A stretch of DNA of 64,000 nucleotides from Microvirga lotononidis (lineage in GTDB: Bacteria > Pseudomonadota > Alphaproteobacteria > Rhizobiales > Beijerinckiaceae), in NCBI RefSeq assembly GCF_034627025.1, contig NZ_CP141048.1:848501-912500 (forward strand), given 5' to 3'. The position numbers were made by a program, and so were the translations under genes. Positions 55,374-63,498 of the stretch are shown here, piece after piece. Under the pieces are notes generated by a model. The model had not been told where the DNA came from and made no database searches. It was given only the letters and a program-made list of their open reading frames with translations. Each line of letters opens with the position of its first letter. Positions within the stretch are counted from its first letter, which is position 1.

Positions 55374-56816
55374 ATGCCTGCTGTCGAAACATATTCTTCC
55401 ACTGGTAACATCTACATCGATGCCGTTCTCGGCTCCACCCGATGGGTGCCGAGCAACCTGACCTACAGCTTTCCCACGACGGCCGCCTCCTACGGCTCAT
55501 CTTATGGCGACGGTGAGGCCGCGAAGGGATTTGGCGCCTTCAACGGGACGCAGCAGGCCATCGCGCGCACGGCATTGAATCTCTATTCCGCCGTCAGCAA
55601 CCTGACATTCATGGAACTGGGCGGAACAAGCGGCCCATCGGCCGATCTGCGCTTCGCGCAATCGGACCTGCCCAATACGGCGTGGGCTTACTTTCCGAGC
55701 ACGAATGCGGCAGGCGGCGACGTCTGGGTCAACAATTCCAGTCTGAGCTATGCGAGCCCGATGAAGGGCAACTACGCCTATTTCACCATCGTGCATGAAA
55801 TCGGCCATGCCCTGGGGCTCGAGCACTCCCACGAGAACGGCATGCCGCTCGATCGGGACAGCATGGAATATACCGTGATGAGCTACCGCTCTTACGCGGG
55901 CGCTTCCGTCAGCACGGGCTATGCCAACGAGAATTGGGGCTACGCCCAGTCTCTCATGATGTACGATATCGCAGCCATCCAGCACATCTACGGCGCGAAC
56001 TACGCCACCAACAGCGGCAACACGACATATACGTGGAGCCCGACCACGGGCGAGATGTTCATCGACGGCGTCGGACAGGGCGCTCCCGGCGGCAATCGAA
56101 TCCTGCTGACCATCTGGGATGGCGGCGGCGTCGATACCTACAGCTTCACCAACTATACCACCTCTCTCACGATCGACCTGCAACCCGGAGCGTGGACGAT
56201 CACGTCCCAGGAGCAGCGCGCCAAGTTGAACTGGGACGGCTCCAAGCTCGCCGTCGGCAACATTGCCAACGCCCTTCTCTATCAAGGCGATACGCGCTCT
56301 CTCGTCGAGAACGCCTCCGGCGGCTCCGCAGGCGACGTCATCAAAGGCAACGCGGCCATCAACACGCTTCGCGGCAACGGCGGCAATGACAAGCTTTACG
56401 GGCTCGGCGGCGGCGACGCGCTGTTCGGTGGAAGCGGCAGTGACAGGCTCGAGGGCGGCGCGGGCAACGACAAACTTTATGGTCAGGCCGGCAAGGACAT
56501 CCTCGTCGGCGGGAGCGGAGCGGATACGTTCGTCTTTCAGGCCCTGAGCGATTCCCGTGGATCGTCCTTCGACACGATCCAGGATTTCCGCCGAGGGTCG
56601 GACCGCATCGACCTGCGTAGCATCGATGCCAACACGAAGGTCGCGGGCAATCAGGCCTTCACCTTCATCGGAAAGTCCGCGTTCCACCACAAGGCCGGGG
56701 AGTTGCGCTTTTCCGACGGGATCCTGTCGGCCGACGTGAACGGCGACTCGCTCGTCGATTTCAAGGTCAAAGTCGCGGGTCTCTCCGCGCTGTCGAAGGG
56801 CGACTTCTATCTGTAA
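55374..56816 (+). CDS. Serralysin-like (M10) metalloprotease with RTX repeats
   Basis: 480 residues. The zinc site HEIGHALGLEH is at 141-151 (HExxHxxGxxH) and the Met-turn VMSY at 168-171, so the metzincin core is complete. From about 334 come RTX-type calcium-binding nonapeptides (GGNDKLYGL, GGSGSDRLE, GGAGNDKLY, GGSGADTFV), then a C-terminal secretion domain ending FYL. There is no N-terminal signal peptide, so export is expected by a type I system; none is in the window. The propeptide of serralysins is short or absent. Likely a secreted protease. Confidence 0.9.
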   Translation: MPAVETYSSTGNIYIDAVLGSTRWVPSNLTYSFPTTAASYGSSYGDGEAAKGFGAFNGTQQAIARTALNLYSAVSNLTFMELGGTSGPSADLRFAQSDLPNTAWAYFPSTNAAGGDVWVNNSSLSYASPMKGNYAYFTIVHEIGHALGLEHSHENGMPLDRDSMEYTVMSYRSYAGASVSTGYANENWGYAQSLMMYDIAAIQHIYGANYATNSGNTTYTWSPTTGEMFIDGVGQGAPGGNRILLTIWDGGGVDTYSFTNYTTSLTIDLQPGAWTITSQEQRAKLNWDGSKLAVGNIANALLYQGDTRSLVENASGGSAGDVIKGNAAINTLRGNGGNDKLYGLGGGDALFGGSGSDRLEGGAGNDKLYGQAGKDILVGGSGADTFVFQALSDSRGSSFDTIQDFRRGSDRIDLRSIDANTKVAGNQAFTFIGKSAFHHKAGELRFSDGILSADVNGDSLVDFKVKVAGLSALSKGDFYL

Positions 56817-56826
56817 TCAGGTTTTT

Positions 56827-57111
56827 GTGACTGGCCTCATCGTGGAGCCGGGTTGCCATTTCGCCTGCGCCGAACTCGCCATCGAACAGCGGCGGACCAA
56901 GCTGCGCCATCCTTGGACGAATGGCCCGGTCGGGCGCATGAACCGGACGATCAAGGAAGCCACTGACAAGCGCTTCCACCACGGAGGCCACGATCAGCTC
57001 TGTCGGCATCTCGCCGCCTAAAGCTTCGCCCGTTGTCCGAAGACGCTGCGCGGCCTCACGCCGTATCGCGCCATCTGTAAAGCTTGGACCGATGCGCCGC
57101 TCAGTCCACTT
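56827..57111 (+). pseudogene. Decayed transposase fragment (IS481-like rve domain)
   Basis: The reading frame gives VEPGCHFACAELAIEQ, then HPWTNGPVGRMNRTIKEATD and HHGGHDQLCRHLAA, a stop (TAA near 57019), and further in the same frame TLRGLTPYRAICKAWTDAP. Intact relatives read HPWTNGQVERMNRT...HLADFLAAYNFARR...TLRGLTPYE, so the stop replaces Tyr codons and several key residues (the Glu of QVERMNRT) are lost. Only the C-terminal part of the integrase core remains. No terminal repeats were found. Confidence 0.8.
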
Positions 57112-57334
57112 GCGCATGCACTCGTCGCCACGGCTCGAATCAGACTTACCTATGCATCGGAGCTTCAACTCGCCCCTGTCATATGCGAGATCCGATATTA
57201 TTACGATATAATGATATATATAAAATCAAAGCATAGATGAGCTGTCTGCATTGTACCTCCTGTGAGGATATGCAAGATTAAGCGAGCTTTCGATAAGCTA
57301 GTTGCGATCGTAGACAGTACCGGCAAATCTTGGA
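57112..57334. other. AT-rich gap upstream of the LuxR-type gene
   Basis: The segment 57185-57230 is almost only A and T in a GC-rich genome (GATATTATTACGATATAATG and TATATATAAAATC). No gene is seen. It likely contains the promoter of the regulator at 57335 or marks foreign DNA next to the transposase remnant. Confidence 0.5.
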
Positions 57335-58477
57335 ATGCGGGCTGATAAAGTGATAACCGCAGCGCAGTTCGCAGATATTATTGAGTTGATTTATCAAACG
57401 CCATCCGAGGCTGGCGCATGGGAAAGCCTTGCCGCAAGTCTCGGCGAACTATTTCACAGCACGAGTTCGATATTCATTCATGATGCACGATCGAAGTCGG
57501 TCGTGGTCGATATGAGCAAAGGGTTCGAAAAGCCTTACATCGAGAGCTACAAGCAGCATTATGTAAGAATTAATCCGTTGATACCTGGTACGCTCGCCCT
57601 CCCCACAGGAAAAGTGGCGCGTATGTTTGAAGCCGTCCCGAAGGACAGGTTCGAGCGAACGGAATACTATAATGACTGGTTGATGCCGCAACGCCTGAAA
57701 TTTGCCATCGGAACTCATCTCACCCTCGGCACAAGCACATCCATGTTCGTCGCATTCCATCGGCATCAGGGGGCCAAAGACTATAGCGACGAAACAATCG
57801 AATTCCTCGGACGAATGGTCCCGCATTTTGAAAGAGCGCTCTCCATCGGCAACCGCTTCCGTCTCCAGGACGCTTTGGAGATCGCCCAGATCCGTGGGCT
57901 GGATCAGCTTGGTTTCGGCATCGTCCGGCTCGATCGACGATGCTCGATCTACGACATCAATCCGAATGCCGAAGAGCTCATCAAGCGTGATCTCGGCATG
58001 AGCCTGCGCTTTGGCCGGCTTTCTCTCGTTTCCCCCGATCATGATCGCCACTTCCGAGGACTCGTGGCCAAGGTCATTGATGAACGCATAGCTCAGCCTC
58101 TTGAGATCTCCCTCAGGAACGGAGAGCGTCTCGACGCTGTCATTGTTCCGACGCATCATCATTTCGGACCGACCGTCACTGGCGTTCACGCATTGCTTCT
58201 CATCAAGTTCAAACATGCCAGCCCGGGGCAATCCGTAGACGCACTCGGCAAAGCACTCCGGCTGACCCAGGCAGAGACCAAGCTCCTAGGAGCGCTTGCG
58301 GATGGAAAAACGATTTCGGAATACAGTCAGGAAAATCACCTGAGCCGCAATACCACCAGGTCCCAACTCCAAGCTCTTTTCCAAAAAACCGGGGTGTCAC
58401 GACAGGCGGATTTGGTGCGGCTGGTTTACAGCCCGAATTTGATGCAGGCGGACGAAGGACTTCATCGGGGCGAATGA
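57335..58477 (+). CDS. LuxR-type helix-turn-helix regulator
   Basis: 380 residues. The C-terminal LuxR-like helix-turn-helix is in LTQAETKLLGALADGKTISE and HLSRNTTRSQLQALFQKTGV (about 305-365). The N-terminal 290 residues have no motif I can name with certainty and probably form a PAS- or GAF-like sensor (DQLGFGIVRLDRRCSIYDIN resembles a PAS core). No acyl-homoserine-lactone-binding signature is seen. Codon use is more AT-rich than neighbours. It is convergent with the next regulator gene, 7 bases apart. Confidence 0.85.
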   Translation: MRADKVITAAQFADIIELIYQTPSEAGAWESLAASLGELFHSTSSIFIHDARSKSVVVDMSKGFEKPYIESYKQHYVRINPLIPGTLALPTGKVARMFEAVPKDRFERTEYYNDWLMPQRLKFAIGTHLTLGTSTSMFVAFHRHQGAKDYSDETIEFLGRMVPHFERALSIGNRFRLQDALEIAQIRGLDQLGFGIVRLDRRCSIYDINPNAEELIKRDLGMSLRFGRLSLVSPDHDRHFRGLVAKVIDERIAQPLEISLRNGERLDAVIVPTHHHFGPTVTGVHALLLIKFKHASPGQSVDALGKALRLTQAETKLLGALADGKTISEYSQENHLSRNTTRSQLQALFQKTGVSRQADLVRLVYSPNLMQADEGLHRGE

Positions 58478-58484
58478 ACCTGCT

Positions 58485-59033
58485 TCACTCAGCGGCCTGT
58501 GCGAGCTTTTTCCTGGCCTCCTCCGGATCATATACGAACCCGCTGCTGAGCAGGACGTCGAGCCGACCCTGCAAATACATCTGCGCAGGGACAGCCTCTT
58601 TCTCCGTAGGCAGAAGGAGCAACCGCCGGCGGTCCTGGGGATCGGGCTTCCTCATCAGCGCGCCTGCGGCTTCCATGTCGTCCAAATGGCGAGACAGAGT
58701 TGCCTCCGTGCTGAACTGCATGAAGTAAGTCATCATTTCTTTCAGCGTGATAGGACGTCCATCAAGGTAGCGTATCAGCACCATGGCGCACACCATGTCG
58801 CTTTCGAATACGTTGCGGCTGCGGTTCCGGACCATGACATTCCCCGCCATGCGCTTCTCAAAGTCGGATCGGAAGGCAAGCCACGCAATCTCCATCTCGA
58901 GCGCCGCAATCTGCTCCTGGCTGAGGCAGGCTGGATCGAGAGTATCAACATCGGAACTTCGGACCCGGGTGCTGAGATTGGACGACACAGACCTGGGTGA
59001 ACCGGTCTGCTTAGATCGCCTGGAACCTGGCAT
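58485..59033 (-). CDS. Winged-helix (MarR-like) regulator
   Basis: 182 residues from ATG 59033. A winged-helix pattern is seen in ITLKEMMTYFMQFSTEATLS, RHLDDMEAAGALMRKPDPQD and RRRLLLLPTEKE, which resembles MarR-type regulators; the first 40 residues are polar and not conserved-looking. Ligand and targets unknown. The start is supported by GGAG 9 bases upstream. It is convergent with the LuxR-type gene. Confidence 0.8.
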   Translation of the reverse strand: MPGSRRSKQTGSPRSVSSNLSTRVRSSDVDTLDPACLSQEQIAALEMEIAWLAFRSDFEKRMAGNVMVRNRSRNVFESDMVCAMVLIRYLDGRPITLKEMMTYFMQFSTEATLSRHLDDMEAAGALMRKPDPQDRRRLLLLPTEKEAVPAQMYLQGRLDVLLSSGFVYDPEEARKKLAQAAE

Positions 59034-59362
59034 AAACTCGATCTCCACAGGATGAGTCGAGGTCCGGATATGGCATATGGCTCCCTGGGGTTCCCTATGC
59101 AAACAAATAGGTTCTTACAGCACTTTGATGGACGGTGCGGTAGCACACATGCGCTGAGGTGTAGCCTCGTTCCGAGTGAGAGCAGCTTGGATTAAATGAA
59201 GCAACAGGCTTTGACCTAATGATGGTCAGGGAGGAAAGCGATGAAACTCGCCATGGCCACATCGTTGTCGCGCCCTACGATCCTCGCTGTTCAAATAGGT
59301 TGGAGGTGCAAACGACATGATAGGCTTGGGTTTTCCGTTCAACGTCCATTCGAGCCCAGTCG
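59034..59362. other. Gap between the winged-helix regulator and the lipoprotein gene
   Basis: About 330 bases between two divergent genes. I see no small gene and no perfect inverted repeat of note. A run of weak AT-rich stretches could hold both promoters. Confidence 0.45.
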
Positions 59363-59770
59363 ATGCGCTTTCAAACCATCAAGGAGATCGTTCTCGCCAT
59401 CTGCGCCGTCAGCGTAGCCGGCTGCCAGGGTGGTGGGTCGGCGCCTGTCGGTGATCCGGCAGGTTTCCAGTACAATGCGCCAGGTTCTGCCTCTGCCAGA
59501 GTCAACGCTGAACTTGACGCAGAGGCGAGAGCATTCGGGGCCGCTCAAGGAGCGGCGGGCCTTGCAGCAGCGATGGATCCGACCGGGCTATCGGTGATCC
59601 CTCTCACGGTCGGCGGCGGAATTGCACATAAAGCCTGGCTCGCCAAGAACCACGCAAAGATGGAGGCTGCCGCAGAAGAGGACATTCAGTCAGCATACCG
59701 GAAATATGGCATGAATCCCGATGGGACGCCGTCAGGCAAACCCGGGCCAGGATCGGCACCGGCAGAATAG
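59363..59770 (+). CDS. Small lipoprotein of unknown function
   Basis: 135 residues. The N-terminus MRFQTIKEIVLAICAVSVAG is followed by a lipobox (VAGC, Cys21), so it is anchored to a membrane by lipid. The mature part is alanine/glycine-rich (AARAFGAAQG-like helix) and ends in a flexible proline/glycine tail (PDGTPSGKPGPGSAPAE). The central AMDPTGLSVIPLTVGGGIAH might span or associate with membrane. No family recognised. Confidence 0.72.
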   Translation: MRFQTIKEIVLAICAVSVAGCQGGGSAPVGDPAGFQYNAPGSASARVNAELDAEARAFGAAQGAAGLAAAMDPTGLSVIPLTVGGGIAHKAWLAKNHAKMEAAAEEDIQSAYRKYGMNPDGTPSGKPGPGSAPAE

Positions 59771-59886
59771 CCCAGCACCTCTGACGACCGCGTCGCCGAC
59801 GCTCTCATCTATGTCCCACAGACGGAGCTTATGATCGAACGCACGCGATCGGAACTGACTGCCTAAAGAGCGGAGCGAATGACGAC

Positions 59887-60409
59887 TCACGTAACAAAGA
59901 AGTCCTTGTAGGTCATCTTGAGGTTTTTGGAGAGAGTGGCAATCTGGATCTGAGCCTGTGAGCCCGAGCCGTCGGCGTCGTAGTAGAGCGCCCCCGTCTT
60001 CCTGTTGTAGATGACATGATCGTCCCGGTCATGCGCCTTCACACCCTGGTAGAACTCTCCCTTCTTGACCACACCCTTCTTGGCCATTTTGGTGAACACG
60101 CTCTTCTTCAGGTGGATCGTGTCGTCCGTGACACTGAAGTCCACGATCCGGTCCTGATTGGCCTTGTTGACCTTCGCCGACTTCGACAGCTTGGTGTCAA
60201 GCACGAAGATATCCTGACCATCACCGCCCTCCAGCGTGTCCTTGCCGGCCCCGCCGTAGAGCCTGTCGTTGCCAGCCTCGCCCCCCGAGTATGTCGTTGC
60301 CCGACAAGCCGGAGAGAACGTCGTTGCCAGCCTCGCCTTCGAGCCTGTCAGCACCGACTGTGCCCGCGAGCGTGAATGGTGTCGTCTCGATGGCATCAAG
60401 GATGCTCAA
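59887..60409 (-). pseudogene. RTX calcium-binding protein with one-base frameshift
   Basis: Read from ATG 60409, the frame gives MSILDAIETTPFTLAGTVGA and RTX repeats (GADRLEGEAG, GNDVLSGLSG, GNDILGG), then is lost; the next frame continues EAGNDRLYGGAGKDTLEGG and a domain DIFVLDTKLSK...DRIVDFS...FFVT ending at 59887. The switch is at a run of six C (60281-60286); five would restore one frame of 173 residues. The span is 523 bases, which is 174 codons plus one, in agreement. Either a real mutation or a homopolymer sequencing error. The C-terminus looks like a type I secretion domain. Confidence 0.85.
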
Positions 60410-60712
60410 CGTGAAGGTGGTTGTGCAGCGGTCCCCCCCATCCTGCCGGCCTTGCGCCCTCGCAAGCAGAGCCAGAGCTAGATCGGCAGGTCATGAACCC
60501 ATCTTTGGGAGGTCGAGTTGTAATGATCGAGGCCGGGCCTCTTTGCACAGCTCTGCCGTGACGGCGATAAGAAGGCCCGCGAGGTATTTGCGGACCGGTC
60601 CAACCAGCTCGACATATAGAGCCGTGACAGGTCTGTGATCGCCGGCCTTGCTCATCGCCAGACGCGGGCGGGCTCGTGCGTGATATGCCATGATGGACCT
60701 GAGACCATGCCG
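60410..60712. other. Gap of 300 bases with no clear gene
   Basis: A 66-residue minus-strand frame (60491-60691, MAYHARARPRLAMSKAGDHR...) is open but matches nothing I know. I see no repeats or terminators. It may be the remnant of a gene. Confidence 0.4.
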
Positions 60713-61729
60713 TTATCGGACCGGCGGGGCGTAGAGGATGCCGCCCATACTCCAGAGCTGATTCAGGCCGCGCGGGATGCCAAGGCGCGACTCGACCCCG
60801 AGATTCCGCTCGTAGATTTCAGCGTAATTGCCCGCCGCTCGGACGGCGTCCAGCGCCCAAGTCCCCTCTAGGCCCAGCATCCTGCCGGATTCCCCTTCCA
60901 GGCCGGCGAAGCGGCGCACATCGGGTTTGTGCGACTTCGCCGTCTCGTCTGCGTTCGCTGACGAAATGCCGAGTTCCTCGGCGTTCACGAGGGCGAAATT
61001 CACCCATTTCACGATCGTGAACCACGCGAAATCGTCCGCGCGCGTTACAGGACCAAGGGGTTCTTTTGAGATGATGTCCGGAAGAATGACCGCATCGCTG
61101 GCACGCCGGAGCTTCAGACGCTCGGCGAAGAGCGCGGACTGATCGCGCGTCAGCACGTTGCACTGGCCCGATTGAAAGGCCGCGAGCGCCTCGGCGGCAC
61201 TGGGAAAGGCGCGTTCCTCGAAGGTCATCGAGTTCGCACGGAAAAAGTCGGCCAGATTGAGCTGGCTCGTGGTCCCCGTCTCCACGCACACCTTGGCGCG
61301 GTCGAGTTCGAGCGCCGAGGCGACGGCGCGATCCCGCATCACCATGAAGCCTTGTCCGTCATGATAGGTGATGCCGGCGAACGCAAGTCCGAGACCTGCC
61401 TCCCGCTCCAGGGTCCAGGTCGAGTTCCGCGACAGCAAGTCCACGCGACCTGTGCGCAGGGCATCGAAGCGCTCCCCGGCGGAGAGCGGCACGAACGTAA
61501 CCTTGGCGCGATCTCTGAAAACGGCACCGGCGACGGCACGGCAGAAATCGACATCGAAGCCGGACCACTCCCCCTGATCATTGCGCTCGGAGAACCCGAA
61601 CAGACCATCGCTGACGCCGCATTGCAGAGTGCCGCGTTGCTTCACGCTTTCCAGGGTTCCTGCCCCGGCAGGGACTGCCAGAACGGTCATCAGGCCAGCG
61701 AAGAGAAAGGTTTGGGCCGCGCTCAACAT
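60713..61729 (-). CDS. Amino-acid-type ABC transporter substrate-binding protein, orphan
   Basis: 338 residues. The signal peptide (MLSAAQTFLFAGLMTVLAVP) is followed by GTLESVKQRGTLQCGVSDGL and WSGFDVDFCRAVAGAVFRDR, the opening of family 3 (AapJ/BztA-like) binding proteins for general L-amino acids. The long C-terminal region, WALDAVRAAGNYAEIYERNL, matches AapJ. No permease or ATPase genes are adjacent, so it either serves a transporter elsewhere or has a sensing role. AACAAGGACC precedes the ATG. Confidence 0.9.
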   Translation of the reverse strand: MLSAAQTFLFAGLMTVLAVPAGAGTLESVKQRGTLQCGVSDGLFGFSERNDQGEWSGFDVDFCRAVAGAVFRDRAKVTFVPLSAGERFDALRTGRVDLLSRNSTWTLEREAGLGLAFAGITYHDGQGFMVMRDRAVASALELDRAKVCVETGTTSQLNLADFFRANSMTFEERAFPSAAEALAAFQSGQCNVLTRDQSALFAERLKLRRASDAVILPDIISKEPLGPVTRADDFAWFTIVKWVNFALVNAEELGISSANADETAKSHKPDVRRFAGLEGESGRMLGLEGTWALDAVRAAGNYAEIYERNLGVESRLGIPRGLNQLWSMGGILYAPPVR

Positions 61730-61799
61730 GGTCCTTGTTCTCCGATACGTAACCGGTGCACCCCATTTCTGGTTTGCAAGACTGAACGGAATCTGCCGC

Positions 61800-62447
61800 T
61801 CATAGGCTGGCGCCATGGCGGACGACCACCTTCGTGCCGAGCGGCACGCGTGCGTAAAGATCGATGACGTCGCCGTTGGCGAGCCTGAAACACCCGGACG
61901 AGATCGCATGGCCGATGGTCTCCGGCTGATTGGTTCCGTGGATCCGAAACACGGTCGAGCCGAGATAGAGTGCGCGGGCCCCCATCGGATTTCCCGGCCC
62001 TCCGGCCATGAAGCGTGGGAGATAGGGCTGGCGCGCAATCATCTCGGGCGGCGGCCGCCAATCCGGCCACTCGGCCTTGCGGCTCACCTGCACCAGTCCG
62101 GACCATTGAAACCCTTCGCGCCCGACGCCGATCCCGTAGCGCAGGGCGCGGTTGTTGCCCTGGACGACATAGAGAAATCGTTCCGACGTATGGATGACCA
62201 CGGTGCCGGGTGCCTCGCTCGATCTGAAGAAGACCATCTGCCGGGCAAAGGGGCCATCCGGAATGACGACCTCCTCGGTCGAGATGCGGCCCGGCTCGTC
62301 ACCGATTTCCAGCGTCTCCGGTGGCTTGGTTCCAGACTGGGCCGCGGCTCGGTCGGCAAGGCCGGTTGTCAGTATAAGCCCCGCAACGATCACAAGCGCT
62401 TGGCGCGCAGCTGAAGTCCCGTGTTGGTTCGTTCGCAGATGCCGCAA
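61800..62447 (-). CDS. L,D-transpeptidase (YkuD family)
   Basis: 215 residues from TTG 62447, supported by a strong GGAGGAAGG ribosome site. A signal peptide or anchor (QALVIVAGLILTTGLADRAA) is followed by the YkuD domain, with FRIHGTNQPETIGHAISSGC and CFRLANGDVIDLYARV. The catalytic Cys follows SSG and the conserved His is in HGTNQP. These enzymes make 3-3 cross-links in peptidoglycan or attach proteins to it. It is 70 bases upstream of the binding-protein gene on the same strand. Confidence 0.9.
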   Translation of the reverse strand: MRHLRTNQHGTSAARQALVIVAGLILTTGLADRAAAQSGTKPPETLEIGDEPGRISTEEVVIPDGPFARQMVFFRSSEAPGTVVIHTSERFLYVVQGNNRALRYGIGVGREGFQWSGLVQVSRKAEWPDWRPPPEMIARQPYLPRFMAGGPGNPMGARALYLGSTVFRIHGTNQPETIGHAISSGCFRLANGDVIDLYARVPLGTKVVVRHGASL

Positions 62448-62479
62448 GGTGCCTTCCTCCGCTCGACGGGGTTCGACCG

Positions 62480-63040
62480 TCAGGTGCCGCAGCGCACGTA
62501 TACGAACGTGCCGTAACGCTGGTTCGCATCCGGATCGACGAACCGCATGGTCATCAGATTGTTGGTCGCGGAGAGAATCTCGCGGTCCTGCGGATGGCCC
62601 GGAGGAGCTTCAAACCCGAGATACGTCCTGCCCGCGGTATCGCCCTTGAGCCTGAGCTCGTAAAGCTGCGGATCATCCGCGACATGCATCATCACACCGT
62701 CGGTCGGACCTTCGACAATTCTGTAAGGCTGGCTGCACTGGGCCCTCGCCTCACGTTCTGTCCTTTGCCGATCCTTCTCGGTGTGAAAGGACGCGGTACC
62801 CCATCGGCCAATCAGGCGCTCCCGCCCGAAGGCTGCAGGAGCCGCAGCGACAACAGGCGATGTTTCATTGTCGGATGTAAGGGTACAGCCAGCGCCTGTC
62901 AGAGCGACGGCGACAGCAACGGCACATTCAACCCGGATTCTGTTTCGTGGGGATTTGCGCTGGAAGACAACGCCGAGCAGGCCGCGCCGATATTCGGCCT
63001 CTTCGAGCAATGCTTCGTCGCCCGGTTTTCGAGATGGCAT
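62480..63040 (-). CDS. Hypothetical exported protein, possible lipoprotein
   Basis: 186 residues from ATG 63040. A hydrophobic stretch with a lipobox-like end (AVAVAVALTGAGC) lies only at about residues 40-52, after a charged N-terminus, so either it is an anchored protein with a long cytoplasmic tail or the true start is later and it is a lipoprotein. The C-terminal domain (RLIGRWGTASFHTEKDRQRT...NNLMTMRFVDPDANQRYGTF) is small and beta-rich. It ends 32 bases before the YkuD gene, so the two are probably co-transcribed. Confidence 0.65.
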   Translation of the reverse strand: MPSRKPGDEALLEEAEYRRGLLGVVFQRKSPRNRIRVECAVAVAVALTGAGCTLTSDNETSPVVAAAPAAFGRERLIGRWGTASFHTEKDRQRTEREARAQCSQPYRIVEGPTDGVMMHVADDPQLYELRLKGDTAGRTYLGFEAPPGHPQDREILSATNNLMTMRFVDPDANQRYGTFVYVRCGT

Positions 63041-63498
63041 GTCCCGTTCCCCGTCATCATGCCGGCAGATCACGCAGATGAGGCCCCTGCGCTTGCGCGC
63101 CACGTTTGGGCGGTCTCTTCGGCGATGCCTGGTATCCCTTGCTCATCCCGGGCTTTTTCGCTCGGGAATGGGCAAGCTAGGTCGCTCGACGCCTCCATGC
63201 TTGACACTTCGGGACGAGTGCTTGGCAGTTCGGGACAGAAGCACCGTCCACTCAGTGTTCATGTGAACGGAACGGAGTTCCCACAGGAATGGTCGTCGCA
63301 GCCCTAACAGTTCGACAGTGGGCCCATAGACACGGTGTCCTGAAGCACGGGCCGATGCTCCAGGCTCTCGTTTAACGCACTCTTCACGCGAGAACTCTTC
63401 CCGCTTTTGCGTTCAATGCTCCGGAATATACCGAACCGGCGATAATAAATTCAGGCCTTCGCGCCGGGACATTCGTAACGGCACGCTGTGGAAGCGCT
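63041..63498. other. Gap upstream of the exported-protein gene
   Basis: About 460 bases. An imperfect hairpin around 63137-63178 (CTTGCTCATCCCG...CGGGAATGGGCAAG) and a repeated TTCGGGAC pair near 63209-63240 are present. No gene is convincing. Confidence 0.4.

Noticed and set aside
60491..60691. 66-residue minus-strand frame between the RTX gene and the binding-protein gene
   Set aside because: No known motif and no good ribosome site; possibly a remnant, but not supported as a gene.
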